This document shows positions 1-10,836 of a stretch of DNA of 64,000 nucleotides, piece by piece. Source of the stretch: Bos javanicus. Its lineage: Eukaryota; Chordata; Mammalia; Artiodactyla; Bovidae. Position numbers and translations under genes: made by a program. The notes beneath the pieces were generated by a model, which saw only the letters and a list, made by a program, of their open reading frames with translations, was not told where the DNA came from and ran no database searches. Location: NCBI RefSeq assembly GCF_032452875.1, contig NC_083885.1, positions 29,119,925 through 29,183,924 on the forward strand, given 5' to 3'. Each line of letters starts with the position of its first letter. Position 1 is the stretch's first letter.

Positions 1-684
1 AGTCATACACTTTGAATTAATTTCTATGTAGAGTCTAAGAGGTCCAATTTTATTCCTACACATGTGGATAAACAGCTATGGCAGCATCATTTGTTGAAAA
101 GATTGTTCTTTCCTTGTTTGAATGATCTCAGCTCCTTTGTCAAAAATCAGTTGGCTGTAGGCGTATGGGTTCCTTTTTGGACTCTCAATTCCATTCCGTG
201 AATATGTGTTTCTGTCCTAATTTGAGCACCACAATGTTTTCATTACTGTTGTCTTGCAGTAAATTAGGAAATTGGACAGTGTGAGTCCTCCAACTTGGTT
301 CTTTTTGAAGATTATGTTGTCTGTTAGGGATCTCTTGAATTTCTGGATGAGATTAAGGTTCATCTTGTCAGGTTATGCAAAAAAAAAAAAACAGCTGAAA
401 TTTTGCTAGGGATGGTGTTGAGTTAGAGACATTTGGGTAATACTGTCATCCCAACTGTATTAAATCTTCTAATTGATAAACATGTCTTTTCCATTGACTG
501 TACCCTTTACTGTCTTTCAATAATGTTTTGTAGTTTCACTGTACAAATCTTTGTTTTGTTGAGTTTATTTCTGTGTATTTCTTTCTGATAATATTGTAAA
601 TGAAATTGTTTCATTAATTTTATTTTGGATGGTTCACTGATAATGTATAAAAATATATTTGATATTTTTATGTTGATTTGTATC
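1..684 (-). mobile_element. L1 ORF2 relic, first piece
   Basis: Read on the minus strand, this matches the late ORF2 region of mammalian L1, including the block around 85-165 that recalls the 'caaaaatcagttggctgtag' consensus. It is heavily mutated with no usable frame. It runs off the left window edge and is cut at 684 by a BovB insertion. The same L1 continues at 2691-2769 and 3903-4840. Confidence 0.85.
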
Positions 685-692
685 CTGCAAAT

Positions 693-2682
693 CTTCTTCA
701 AGAAAATTATAGATACCAAGGGAGCATTTCATGCAGAGATGAGCACAATAAAGGACAGAAGTTGTATGGACCTAACAGAAGCAGAAGACATTAAGAAGAG
801 GTGGCAAGAATACACAGAAGAGCTATACAAAAAAGATCTTCACGACCAAGATAACCATGATGGTATGTTCACTCACCTAGAGCCAGACATCCTGGAATGT
901 GAAGTCAAGTGGGCCTTAGAAAGCATCACTATGAACAAAGCTAGTGGAGGTGATGGAATTCCAGTTGAGATATTTCAAATCCTGAAAGATGATGCTGTGA
1001 AAGTGCTGCACTCAATATGCCAGCACATTTGAAAAACTCAGCAGTGGCCACAGGACTGGAAAAGGTCAGTTTTCATTCCAACCCCAAAGAAAGGCAATGC
1101 CAAAGAATAGTCAAACTACCACACAACTGCACTTATCTCACATGCTAGTAAAGTAATGCTCAAAATTCTCCAAGCCAGGCTTCAACATTACGTGAACCAT
1201 GAAATTTCAGATGTTCAAGCTGGTTTTAGAAAATGCAGATTTGGGAGAATAGCAGTGAAACATGTATCATATCATGTATGAAACGAGTCCCCAGTCCAGG
1301 TTCGATGCAGGATACTGGATGCTTGGGGCTGGTGCACTGGGATGACCCAGAGGGATGGAATGGGGAGGGAGGAGGGAGGAGGGTTTAGGATGGGGAACAC
1401 AGGTATACCTGTGGCGGATTCATTTCGATATTTGGCAAAACTAATACAATATTGTAAAGTTTAAAAATAAAATAAAATTTAAAAAGAAAAAAAAAAAGAA
1501 AGAAAGAAAATGCAGAGGAACCAGAGACCAAATTGCCAACATCCGTTGGATCATTGAAAAAGCAAGAAAATTCCAGAAAAACATCTACTTCTGCTTTATT
1601 GACTATGCCAAAGCCTTTCAATGTGTGGATCAAGGCAAACTGTGGAAAATTCTTCAAGAGATGGGACTACGAGATCTCCTGACCAGCCTTCTGAGAAATC
1701 TGTATGCAGGTCAGGAAGCAACAGTTAGAACTGGACATGGAACAACAGACTGGTTTGAAATAGGGAAAGGTGTACTTCAAAGCTGTATATTGTCACCCTG
1801 CTTATTTAACTTATATCCAGATTTTATCATAAGAAATGCTGGGCTGGATGAAGCACAAGCTGGAATCAAGATTGCTGGGAGAAATACCAATAACCTCAGA
1901 TATGCAAATAACACAATCCTGATGGTAGAAAGGGAAAAAGAGATAAAGAGCCTCTTGAAGAAAGTGAAAAGGAGAGTGAAAAAGCTGGCTTAAAACTCAA
2001 CATTCAGAAAACTAAGATCATGGCATCTGGTCCCATCACTTCACATGAAATAGATGGGGAAACAGAGGAGACAGTGGCAGACTTTATTTATTTGCCTCCA
2101 AAATCACTGCAGATCATGACTGCAGCCATGGAAATAAAAGACACTCTTTGGAAGAAATGTTATGACCAACCTAGACAGCATATTAAAAAGCAGAGATGTT
2201 ACTTTGCTGACAAAGGTCCATCCAGTCAAAGCTATGGTTTTTCCAGTAGTCATGTATGGATGTGAGAGTTGGACTATAAGAAAGCTGAGTACCAAAGAAT
2301 TGATGCTTTTGAACTGCAGTGTTGGAGAAGACTTGAGAGTCACTCAGACTGAAAGGAGATCCAACCAGTCAGTCCTAAAGGAAATCAGTCCTGAATATTC
2401 ATTGGAAGGACTGATGTTGAAGCTGAAGCTCCAATAGTTTGGCCTCCTGATGAGAAGAACTGACTCATTTGAAAAGACCCTGATGCTGGGAAAAATTGAA
2501 GGTGGGAGGAGAAAGGGGTGACAGAGAATGAGATGGTTGGATGGCATCACTGACTCGATGGACTTGAGTTTGAGTAAACTCTGGGAACTGGAGATAGACC
2601 TGGAGGAGGTCTGGCATGCTGCAGTCCATGGGGTCCCAAGGAGTCGTACATAACTGAGCAATTGAACTGAACTGAACTGATG
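693..2682 (+). mobile_element. BovB LINE (RTE), 5'-truncated copy 1
   Basis: The plus strand follows the BovB ORF from the linker between endonuclease and reverse transcriptase to the 3' end with its repeated 'ctgaa' tail. An 8-bp direct repeat, ctgcaaat, flanks it (685-692 and 2683-2690), and the host L1 rejoins across it. The reverse transcriptase is dead: frames shift repeatedly and the catalytic YADD box, near 1900, reads YANN, so both metal-binding aspartates are lost. An L1-BT tail interrupts it at 1239-1504. Confidence 0.92.
1239..1504 (+). mobile_element. L1-BT 3' end inserted in BovB
   Basis: This is a short 5'-truncated L1 3' tail of the bovine L1-BT type, ending in an A-rich tract at about 1460-1504. 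An 11-bp perfect target-site duplication, agaaaatgcag, lies at 1228-1238 and 1505-1515. Removing the insert restores the BovB reading around its 'RKGRGTRDQ' segment. It is therefore younger than the BovB that holds it. Confidence 0.9.
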
Positions 2683-2690
2683 CTGCAAAT

Positions 2691-2769
2691 TTGCTAAAGT
2701 TTTTGGTTTTAATAGGTCTCCCCCACCACACACCTACACACCTTTTTTGGTGGATTTCTTAGGACTTTT
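2691..2769 (-). mobile_element. L1 ORF2 relic, middle piece
   Basis: This short stretch between two BovB copies contains 'ttttttggtgga' and 'aggactttttag', matching the antisense L1 segment expected between the flanking L1 pieces. It shows that the two BovB copies hit the same L1 about 80 bp apart. Confidence 0.75.
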
Positions 2770-2778
2770 TAGACACAA

Positions 2779-3676
2779 CGAAGTTCCAGAAAAACATCTA
2801 TTTCTGCTTTATGAACTATGCCAAGCCTTTGATTGTGTGGATCACAATAAACTATGGAAAATTCTCAAAGAGATAGGAATACCAGAACACCTGACCTGCC
2901 TCTTGAGAAACCTGTATGCAGGTCAGGAAGCAACAGTTAGAACTGGACATGGAACAACACACTGGTTCCAAATAGGAAAAGGAGTACATCAAGGCTATAT
3001 ATTGCCACCCAGCTTATTTAACTTCTATGCAGAGTACATCATGAGAAAAGCTGGGCTGGAGGAAGCACAAGCTGGAATCAAGATTGCCGGGAGAAATATC
3101 AATAACTTCAGATATGCAGATGACACCACCTTTATGGCAGAAAGTGAAGAAGAGCTAAAGAGCCTCTTGATGAAAGTGAAAGAGGAGAGTGAAAAAGTTG
3201 GCTTAAAGCTCAACATTCAGAAAACGAAGAACATGGCATCTGCTCCCATCACTTCATGGAAAATAGATGGGGAAACAGTGGAAACAGTGTCAGACTATAT
3301 TTTTCTGGGCTCCAAAATCACTGCAGATGGTGATTGCAGCCATGAAATTAAAAGATACTTACTCCTTGGAAGGAAAGGTATGACCAAGCTAGACAGCATA
3401 TTAAAAAGCAGAGACATTGTTTTATCAACAAAGGTCTGTCTAGTCAAGGCTATGGTTTTTCCAGTGGTCATGTATGGATGTGAATGTTGGACTATAATGA
3501 AAGCTGAGTGCAGAGGAATTGATTCTTTTGAACTGTGGTGTTGGAGAAGACTCTTGAGAGTCCCTTGGACTGCAAGGAGATCCAACCAGTCCATCCTAAA
3601 GGAGATCAGTCCTGGGTGTTCATTGGAAGGACTGATGTTGAAGCTGAAACTCCAATACTTTGGCCACCTGATGTGA
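2779..3676 (+). pseudogene. BovB reverse-transcriptase remnant, open frame
   Basis: An open frame of about 300 codons runs from the L1 flank (first ATG at 2747) into the BovB RNA-dependent DNA polymerase. Counting from that ATG, the first catalytic aspartate sits in AFDCVDHNKLW near residue 29, and YADD is intact at about residues 123-126. The QG...SP box is altered to QGYILPPSLFN. The endonuclease domain and the first part of the polymerase are missing because of 5' truncation, and the frame stops just after 'YFGHLM', so no working enzyme is possible. The start codon lies in flanking L1 DNA, so this is a chance open frame and not a gene. Confidence 0.8.
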
Positions 3677-3893
3677 AGAGCTGACTCATTTTAAAAGACC
3701 CTGATGCTGGAAAGATCGAGGGCAGGGGGAGGGCATGATAGAGGATGAGATGGTTGGATGGCATCACCAACTCAATGGACATGGGTTTGGGTGGACTCAG
3801 GGAGTTTATCATGGACAGGGAGGCCTGGCATGCTGCAATTCATGGGGTCACAAAGAGTTGGACACGACTGATCAACTGAACTGAACTGAACTA
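2779..3893 (+). mobile_element. BovB LINE, 5'-truncated copy 2
   Basis: This 1.1-kb plus-strand BovB covers the reverse transcriptase and the C-terminal region and ends in the typical 'ctgaactgaactgaact' tail. A perfect 9-bp target-site duplication, tagacacaa, lies at 2770-2778 and 3894-3902. Its reverse-transcriptase frame is open to 3676. Confidence 0.95.
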
Positions 3894-3902
3894 TAGACAC
3901 AA

Positions 3903-4840
3903 GATCTGCCCTCTGAAAATGGAATAGATTTACTTTTCCTTTCCATTTTGACTATCTTTTCTTTTTATTTTGCCTCTTTGCTCTGGCCTGAACCTACAGT
4001 AGTAAAATATTGAGAGAAGCAGTGAAATTAGACATGCTTATTTTGTTCCTAATATATAAGAAAGCTTTGTGTTTCATATCTTTTCACCAATATGATTTAT
4101 TGATGGGTATTTTAGAGATAAGCTTTATGAGGTTGACAATGTTCTCTTCTATTCTTAATTTGTTGATTCTGGTTTGTATGAATCATGAAAGGGTTCATCA
4201 AAAAAATATAATTTTTCCAAATGATCCTTTTGAATTTTTTGAGTGAGTTATTTAGTTTTTGTCCATTATTCTATTAATATCATGCACCATAATGATTGGT
4301 GTGCCTATATTGAATACATTTCTTGTGAATTCCTGAAATAAATCCCACTTAGTCATATGTGTAATGCTTTTTTATGTATTTCTGGCTTTAGTTTGCTAGT
4401 ATGTTGCTGGTGATTTTTGCATCTATATTTGTAAGAAATATTGCATTGGACTTTTCTTGAGATGTCTTTATCTGATTTTGGCATTAGCTTAGTACTGAAT
4501 TTTCTAGACTGAGTGGGAATATTTTTCTTCCTCTTCTGTTTTGGGAAAAGTTTGTGAAGGGTTGTTAATTCTTTTTTTTTTAAAGAAATATTTGATAGGA
4601 TTCACAAGTAAAGCCCCCTGATTCTTGGTTTTTCTCTGTGAGAATTATTAAAATTACTAATTCATTCTTGCTTGATGTAAGATTATACAATTTTTTTCCC
4701 TCGAGTCAGTATTGGTAGTTTATGTCCCTAGAAATTTTGCATTTCACCTAAGCTATCTAATTTGTTGGTATATACCTGTTCGTAATATTCCCTAATAATC
4801 TCTTCCTATCAACCCTCAGTGGTAATGCTCTTTCTTTTAC
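3903..4840 (-). mobile_element. L1 ORF2 relic, third piece
   Basis: This continues the L1 of 1-684 in order. The antisense L1 blocks 'aaataaatcccacttagtca' (4339-4358) and 'tttttgcatctatatttgta' are recognisable. It fades out into a short AT/TG tract near 4840. It is old and strongly diverged. Confidence 0.85.
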
Positions 4841-4950
4841 TATATATATGTGTGTGTGTGTATAGCTTCATAATTCAACACTGTCTATCCACAATTTCCT
4901 GATAGATACTGAATCACATCCTTCCCCATTATAAGACCAATAATGGACTC

Positions 4951-5174
4951 ATGTGCTTGCTCAGTCACTTCAGTCATGCCCAGTTCTTTGTAACCCTATG
5001 GACTGTAGTGTGCCAGGCTTCTATGTCTATGGAATTCTCCAGGCAAGAATATTGGATTGGGTTGCCATGCCCCACTCCAGGGAATCTTCCCAACTCAGTG
5101 ATCAAACCCTCATGTCTTGTGTCTCCTGCATTGACAGGAGGGTTCTTTACCATTTAGTGCCACCTGGGAAGCTC
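4951..5174 (-). mobile_element. Bov-tA SINE
   Basis: This is a tRNA-Glu-derived ruminant SINE in reverse: the BovB-derived part is on the left and the tRNA-like head (ending 'cacctgggaagc') on the right. The target-site duplication is imperfect, ataatggactc (4940-4950) against ataatgaactc (5175-5185). Confidence 0.9.
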
Positions 5175-5344
5175 ATAATGAACTCAGCTTTATTAATAAT
5201 TATACTTCTACTTCCTTAATTTCATCCTAATTTCCAATCATTTTGAATGACTTTTATCATGGTATTTGCTATCTCTGCCCACCTGAATGCTGAAAGTTTC
5301 TGCACTTTCTTGTGGACTCTTATTTACTCTTTCAGAGGTAGGAT

Positions 5345-5545
5345 GGTCAAGTAAGTGAAAATCTCATTTAGAATCCAAATTCCACCATTTATTATTAATA
5401 GTGGTGTGATCTTGACTAGCTTACTGGATCTGCCTAAGCCCTAATATCCTCATTGATGTGTTGGAAAATTTTACTTAAGATTGTTATGATGAACAACTGT
5501 AAATTCATTTAAAGTCTTTAGCAAGATCATGAAAATAGTAACCAC
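5345..5545 (+). repeat. MIR SINE relic
   Basis: The order of words fits MIR: an 'aattccaccatttatt' core, then 'gtgtgatcttgactagctta', then a pyrimidine and 'cctcat' stretch. It is very diverged and the edges are rough. Confidence 0.55.
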
Positions 5546-5549
5546 TAAA

Positions 5550-6195
5550 CAGTACATTAAAAAAAAAAGACAACACTATTTATTATTTTAAGTTTCTTTA
5601 GGAACTATTCCATGATCAACCATCCACCCTGAGTACCAACGTGTGCTTCTTTATTAGTTGATAGTCTCTCAGAAAATACTATTTAAAAAAAAATACATAC
5701 ACATAAAGAAATAGAATTATAACTTCAAATGAACTCCCCCACTCCCTGACATGGGCTTTGGGTTACATTAAATTCATCCTTAAACTTTCATAGCCACGTA
5801 CAGATACCTATATAAATTAATAATTTTCATATCATTTTCAATAAGCAGACTTTTTACTAAACCAAGTAAAAAGAGATATCAAGCTCTTCTCATCCTATAC
5901 ATTTTATCTACAAGTATACTTGAGTTCTATTGTAGAGATGTTTTTATACAAATTTTACTATCGTGATGTTGTAAATGAAAGATTTTCAAGCCCTAAACTT
6001 GACTGTTTCAAATATGTTCTTAAATTCAAATACACATACAATATACTAGGTGGCTCTAGTATATTGAATATAGATATTTATGTGATTTTACATTTTTAGT
6101 TTTTTGAGACAAAATGGAAAATCAAGGTCAGAATGTCTATATGGGTTAGTTGGATAGACTAAACATAAAATATATGTACTTGTTTAGATTGTAAC
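5550..6195. other. No recognised feature
   Basis: This is AT-rich unique-looking sequence with an A run near 5560. I see no gene, RNA or nameable repeat. Confidence 0.5.
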
Positions 6196-6205
6196 TATTT
6201 TCTGT

Positions 6206-6408
6206 GCTGTGCTTAGTTGCTCAGTCATGTCCAACTCTTCATGGACTATAGCCCACCAGGCTCTTCTGTCCATGGCGATTCTCCAGGCAAGAATACTGGA
6301 GTGGGTTGTCATGCCCTCCTCGAAGGGATCTTCCCAACCCAGGGTTTAAACCCACTTCTCCCATACTGCAGATGGATCTTTTTATCATCTAAGTCAGCAG
6401 GGGAGCCT
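6206..6408 (-). mobile_element. Bov-tA SINE
   Basis: A minus-strand Bov-tA with a perfect 10-bp target-site duplication, tattttctgt, at 6196-6205 and 6409-6418. The tRNA-like head at the right end is mutated. Confidence 0.92.
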
Positions 6409-6419
6409 TATTTTCTGTA

Positions 6420-7140
6420 AGTCAGCTAGAAATTACTAAACTAGAAGGTCAAATTCATTAGTAACTAGGGAACCAAAACTTTATGTATTTTACGAAGGTT
6501 GTTTTTTTAATTTGCTGAGAAGATCTATTGTATGATACATTAGAATAGATGGTTAAGAAAAAATGAGAGTCTAATTTGGCACTGCTTTTTTAAAACATGT
6601 TTGATATGTTTGCTGAGATATTAGAAAAATATAATAATGAATTCTAATGAGTAGTATTATCTTACTATATCAGTAAAATAATTATTTGTAAAAGTATTTA
6701 GTGTGGTTAACAAATATTTGTTTTTGATGTTACTCTTCTGATAGGGGAATATTTATTGATTGCATTTATTCTGGGAAGAATTTTAATCACAGATCTACTG
6801 AAGAAGTATGACTGTCAGAAAAGCTCTGATTTAGCACTGGGTAATTCTCTTTCTATTACATTAATTTAGGATATTTATTTCCATCACAGTTTATGTCTTG
6901 TTTGACAGAAATTTACGCACTGTAAAAGGCATGTGGTTGTCATTGGTGCTATTTCCACATATATTCCAGTTATTCACCTCTTTTAGGTTTATAGCAGTAA
7001 CACATTTTCCTATCCTTTTGATCATTTACATGATGACTTTGTCTGATAATAAAATTCCAGCTAAAGCAATATATATTGCTTCTGAATGAATGTATCAAGA
7101 TTCTGTGGCATGAAATAATATATACTCTTCCTTTTGTAGG
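6420..7140. other. No recognised feature
   Basis: AT-rich sequence. Two short frames here (about 60-75 codons) have no recognisable motif and I do not call them genes. Confidence 0.5.
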
Positions 7141-7144
7141 ATAG

Positions 7145-7640
7145 AGAAAGCACATATTTAGATAAAGTTTTCTATGCAGGTTACAAATTATCACACACTT
7201 ACTGGATTACAAAAAACACATTTGTTATCTCACAGTTTCTGTGAGTTAAGAGTCTGAACTTGGCTTTACTGAGTTCTCTTCTTAGAATCTCAGTAGTCTG
7301 CAATCAAGGATTCAGCTGCACTGCATTCTCACGTGGAGGCTTGAGTAGGGGAGAATCCAGTTCCAAATTCAATTGCATTGTTGGCTGAATATATTTTCTT
7401 TGCAGCTGTAAGACTGAAAGTCTAGGCTTCCTGTTGGGTGTTGATTAGAAGTCATCTTCAGCTCCTAGAGGCTGCCCACAGCCCCTTGTCATGGGGTCTG
7501 TCCCAACATGGACACATGTTGCCTCACACATGATAGAAATGTTCTTCTTGGTATCGTAAAATTTATTTGCAAATTAAACCTGTCAAGTGTCATACTGACA
7601 GCACTAACTTCAGTTACCATATAACTGTACTGGGTAAGTC
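7145..7640 (+). repeat. Ancient mammalian repeat, family not named
   Basis: The stretch with 'tctcacagtttctgtgagtt' and, further on, 'ctagaggctgcccacagc' resembles a widespread old mammalian repeat whose consensus begins around 'tctcacagtttctgtgggtc'. I cannot assign the family without a search. Confidence 0.5.
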
Positions 7641-7715
7641 AAATTTGGCTATGATGTAATTAGTTACGTTGAGAGACTTGATGCAAAACAGCCTGAGAAA
7701 GACTTAATTTGTGCT

Positions 7716-7993
7716 GCTGCTGCTGCTGCTAAGTCACATCAGTCATGTCCGACTCTGTGTGACCCCATAGACAGCGGCCCACCAGGCTCCCATCCCTGGG
7801 ATTCTCCAGGCAAGCATACTGGAGTGGGTTGCCATTTCCTTCTCCAGTGCAGGAAAGTGAAAAGTGAAAGTGAAAGTGAATTCGCTCAGTTGTGTCCGAC
7901 TCTTAGCGACCCCATGGACTGCAGCCCACCAGGCTCCTCCATCCATGGGATTTTCCAGGCAAGAGTACTGGAGTGGGTTGCCATTACCTTCTC
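7716..7993 (-). mobile_element. Bov-A2 SINE (two-unit)
   Basis: Two BovA units lie in tandem on the minus strand, with the GCT-repeat tail at 7713-7731 and the 'gaaagtgaaaagtgaaagtg' linker around 7853-7878. A 13-bp target-site duplication with one mismatch lies at 7703-7715 and 7994-8006 (cttaatttgtgct / cttactttgtgct). Confidence 0.93.
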
Positions 7994-8216
7994 CTTACTT
8001 TGTGCTAGAGAGTGCTGTTTATGATTTCAGCAGTTCACTTACTGAGTCTGGCTTGGGTGGCTACTAATGGACAAACACACTAATCATATAGGAGAATTTT
8101 CATTTTTCACCATCAGGAATAATTATATTTACCCAGAATGTAGCTCTGTGTTGTTTTTCTGTTTGTTTGTTTTCCCATAATACCAACTGTAAATGTTATA
8201 GCTAATTCATATTATG

Positions 8217-8444
8217 TCCCATGGACGGAGGAGCCTGGTAGGCTGCAGTCCATGGGGTCGCTAGAGTCGGACACGACTGAGCAACTTCACTTTCACTTTT
8301 CACTTTCATGCATTGGAGAAGGAAATGGCAACCCACTCCAGTGTTCTTGCCTGGAGAATCCTAGGGACGGGGAAGCCTGGTGGGCTTCCGTCTCTGGGGT
8401 CACACAGAGTCGGACACAACTGAAGTGACTTAGCAGCAGCAGCA
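8217..8444 (+). mobile_element. Bov-A2 SINE, 5'-truncated
   Basis: A plus-strand Bov-A2 lacking the start of its first unit. The linker 'cacttttcactttcatgcat' lies near 8294-8313 and the AGC-repeat tail ends it. It faces the Bov-A2 at 7716-7993 about 220 bp away, making an inverted pair. Confidence 0.9.
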
Positions 8445-8666
8445 TGACTGTTAGAAATGATTTAATGATTAATTTTTGGCTAGCTTTGAGTAAGTTTACC
8501 TGATTTATGTAGCACAATAACCTTATCCAAGTTCCATCTTTATTAGTCACAGTTATTCCTCTTCTACTTTAGTTTTCTTGTTTATTTTAAAATAAATTTT
8601 ATCTTACTGTGTTGGATAAATCTTCACTATGAGAAGGAAGTAAGGCAGTTTAGAAAGAGTGACAAA

Positions 8667-8670
<4 letters not shown>

Positions 8671-8710
<40 letters not shown>
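8671..8710. repeat. (AT)20 microsatellite
   Basis: An uninterrupted AT dinucleotide run of 40 bp, likely length-variable. Confidence 0.98.
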
Positions 8711-8713
<3 letters not shown>

Positions 8714-8844
8714 AGATAGTCAAGCAGGCAAGCATATGTAATAGCACTTGATAAACGTTTATTGAGTTATTCAGAAAATTTAGACTTATTCACAGCTACA
8801 GTGACAAAACAGAATAAGAACACAAGTACTTGTGTGTTGAGAAA

Positions 8845-9058
8845 AATAAAGACCCTGGAAATAAACAGACCTAGATTTCAATTTCAGTTTTGGTGATAGT
8901 GAGTCAAGTTAATTTGGCATTTTTTCTCTAAACTTTTTTTTTTTATCTGTGAAATGAGAATACTTCTAATTTAAAGATGTGTTTTGAGAAAGGAATATAC
9001 TAACATGCATATGGTAGTTAATATACTGTCTGACAAGTACACAGTAATAAATGGTATA
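8845..9058 (+). repeat. MIR SINE relic
   Basis: It follows MIR order: 'cagacctagatttcaatttc', then a T-rich tract, 'atctgtgaaatgagaatact', and a late 'acagtaataaatggta'. It is old and diverged. Confidence 0.6.
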
Positions 9059-9059
9059 T

Positions 9060-9600
9060 TTTGCCTCCAGATATTACCATAGTGAACTTGTTTACTATAG
9101 TAGAAACATAGAACACAATTTTGTACTTAAAATTACTTTGTATTTTTGAATAATATCACAGCTCTATTTCAATTAAGCAGATGATTATTTATTTAATATT
9201 CTGGATTTTCTCATTGAAAAGAAAGTAGAAAAATTATTCCTGACTAAGAGATACTTGCAGTTTCAATAAGAGGAGATAGATATAAAAGAGATTTCACAGA
9301 TTGTACAGACTATTAATGGTATATGATTATATTTGATTTTTTAATACCAAAGAAAAATATATTAAGAATAAAAAAAAGCATTCCTAGATCATGGTTTAAC
9401 TAAATACATTATACAAAACTTTTCACACTAAAAAAGAAGTTTTTCCTACTGTGTTTCTAACTTCCTTCCTCCTTTCCTCTCTCTGTTCCTTCCTTCCTTC
9501 TAGTAATTTTTTTCAAAAAGTAATTACTCATGACCATTTTAAAGAATAATTATACAACTTTATAGAAAACCCGGTACCCTAAAATCTCACCAACTCTGAT
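9060..9600. other. No gene; C/T-rich tract inside
   Basis: AT-rich sequence with a pyrimidine-rich tract at about 9463-9502 (repeats of CTTC). Nothing else is recognised. Confidence 0.5.
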
Positions 9601-9659
9601 TTATGTGTAATAGTTGGTCCTTCTCTCATTGTGCAAAGATTTAGAAGGAGAAAAGGTAT

Positions 9660-9830
9660 ATTCCCTCATCTCATTAAGTTTACATGGCCTAGAAATGAGG
9701 GGAAATAATGAGAGAGGCATAAAATAAATAGGCAAATAAACATATATCAAGGGGTAAGGAATGCTATTAAGGAAAATAAAACAAGATAAGAGAGAGAAAG
9801 TAGTGGCAGAACCCAAGGTAAATGGTGGGT
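9660..9830 (+). repeat. Possible ancient mammalian repeat
   Basis: The run 'ataaataggcaaataaacat', followed by 'gctattaaggaaaataaaac', resembles a common old mammalian repeat of the 'agacaataaacaaataa' kind. The family is not assigned. Confidence 0.4.
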
Positions 9831-10144
9831 TAAATCACTAGACCCCTACATAATCCTGTTGCCATCATGTTCTGTAATTCTGAGCAGAGCCTCATGGACT
9901 TTTCTGTGCTTCTAGCAGAGTCCTCTGTGCCTGGCTGACTCACTGGTGCAGTCCGGTTAAGAAACTAGGTTGGTGTTGCTTGGCATTGTCAAGACCAGCA
10001 GAAGAGTGGTGTCATTAAGGTCATACTAAGACTGATGGTACTTCATGTCAGTTCTACTGAGTATGATGTTGGGTGACATAGCTACATATACTTTTGTCCA
10101 TAGCCTAAACTGTAACATCAGCTTCAGGTTGATACAGAAAAAAT

Positions 10145-10467
10145 GTCACTAAAATTTATCCATTAGTTCTGCATCCCCTCTCAAGTCATCTGAATTGTTT
10201 TCATTCTTACCACTGATATCCTCTTTGAAGGTACTGCAGTCACTCACTTGAAACACTGCCATAGCTCCTGAAACGATCTCATACTCAGCCTTGGTCCTCT
10301 CCAACAGTAGACAAAGGAATCGTATTTATGTTCGCAAAATTTTAAATTATTTAAAATCCTCTGATGGTATCCCACTTCCCTTCCATAAATAGAAGTAGAA
10401 ATTAGGAATCTGATCATGGAGGGGCTTTCATATTCGATGCACCTTTCCCCACATCTCCTGCAGCCCC
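10145..10467 (+). repeat. L2 LINE 3' relic, left piece
   Basis: The order of words agrees with the L2 3' end: 'cactgccatagctcctgaaa', then 'aaaatcctctgatggtatcc', then 'ctgatcatggaggggctttc', then 'cacatctcctgc'. The L2 resumes at 10736 after an L1 insertion. Confidence 0.6.
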
Positions 10468-10477
10468 CATCGTCTTT

Positions 10478-10725
10478 TTTTTTTTTTTTAATTGGGGTAT
10501 AGTTGCTTTACAATGTTGTGTTTCTGCTGTACACTGAAGTGAATCAGCCACACATATACATATATCAACTCTCTTTTGGACACTCTCTCCCACCCACTCC
10601 CAATCCCACTCATCTAGGGCACCACAGAGCACCGAGCTGATCCCTGTGCTATACAACAGGTCACCACTAGCAATCTATCTTACTCTACATGGTAGTGCAT
10701 ATGTGTGAAAACCAACTTCCCAATT
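10478..10725 (-). mobile_element. L1 3' UTR fragment inserted in L2
   Basis: A poly-T run at 10475-10489 is the reversed poly(A) tail. It is followed by the artiodactyl L1 3' UTR in reverse ('attggggtatagttgcttta'). A 10-bp perfect target-site duplication, catcgtcttt, lies at 10468-10477 and 10726-10735. Confidence 0.88.
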
Positions 10726-10735
10726 CATCGTCTTT

Positions 10736-10800
10736 AATTCGCACTTTGATTGTACTGAAATTACTTCAGTCCTCAGTCCTGATGTCCTTCTAGATGGAGA
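10736..10800 (+). repeat. L2 LINE 3' relic, right piece
   Basis: A short continuation of the L2 of 10145-10467 on the other side of the L1 insertion. Assigned mainly by position. Confidence 0.4.
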
Positions 10801-10836
10801 AATCAACATATACACACTTAAGTTCTTAAATCATCC

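Noticed and set aside
1385..1657. 90-codon minus-strand frame
   Set aside because: It crosses the A-rich tail of the L1-BT insertion and BovB antisense sequence.
7713..7731. GCT trinucleotide repeat as an expansion-type microsatellite
   Set aside because: It is the normal tail of a reversed Bov-A2 SINE, seen also at the end of the copy at 8217-8444.
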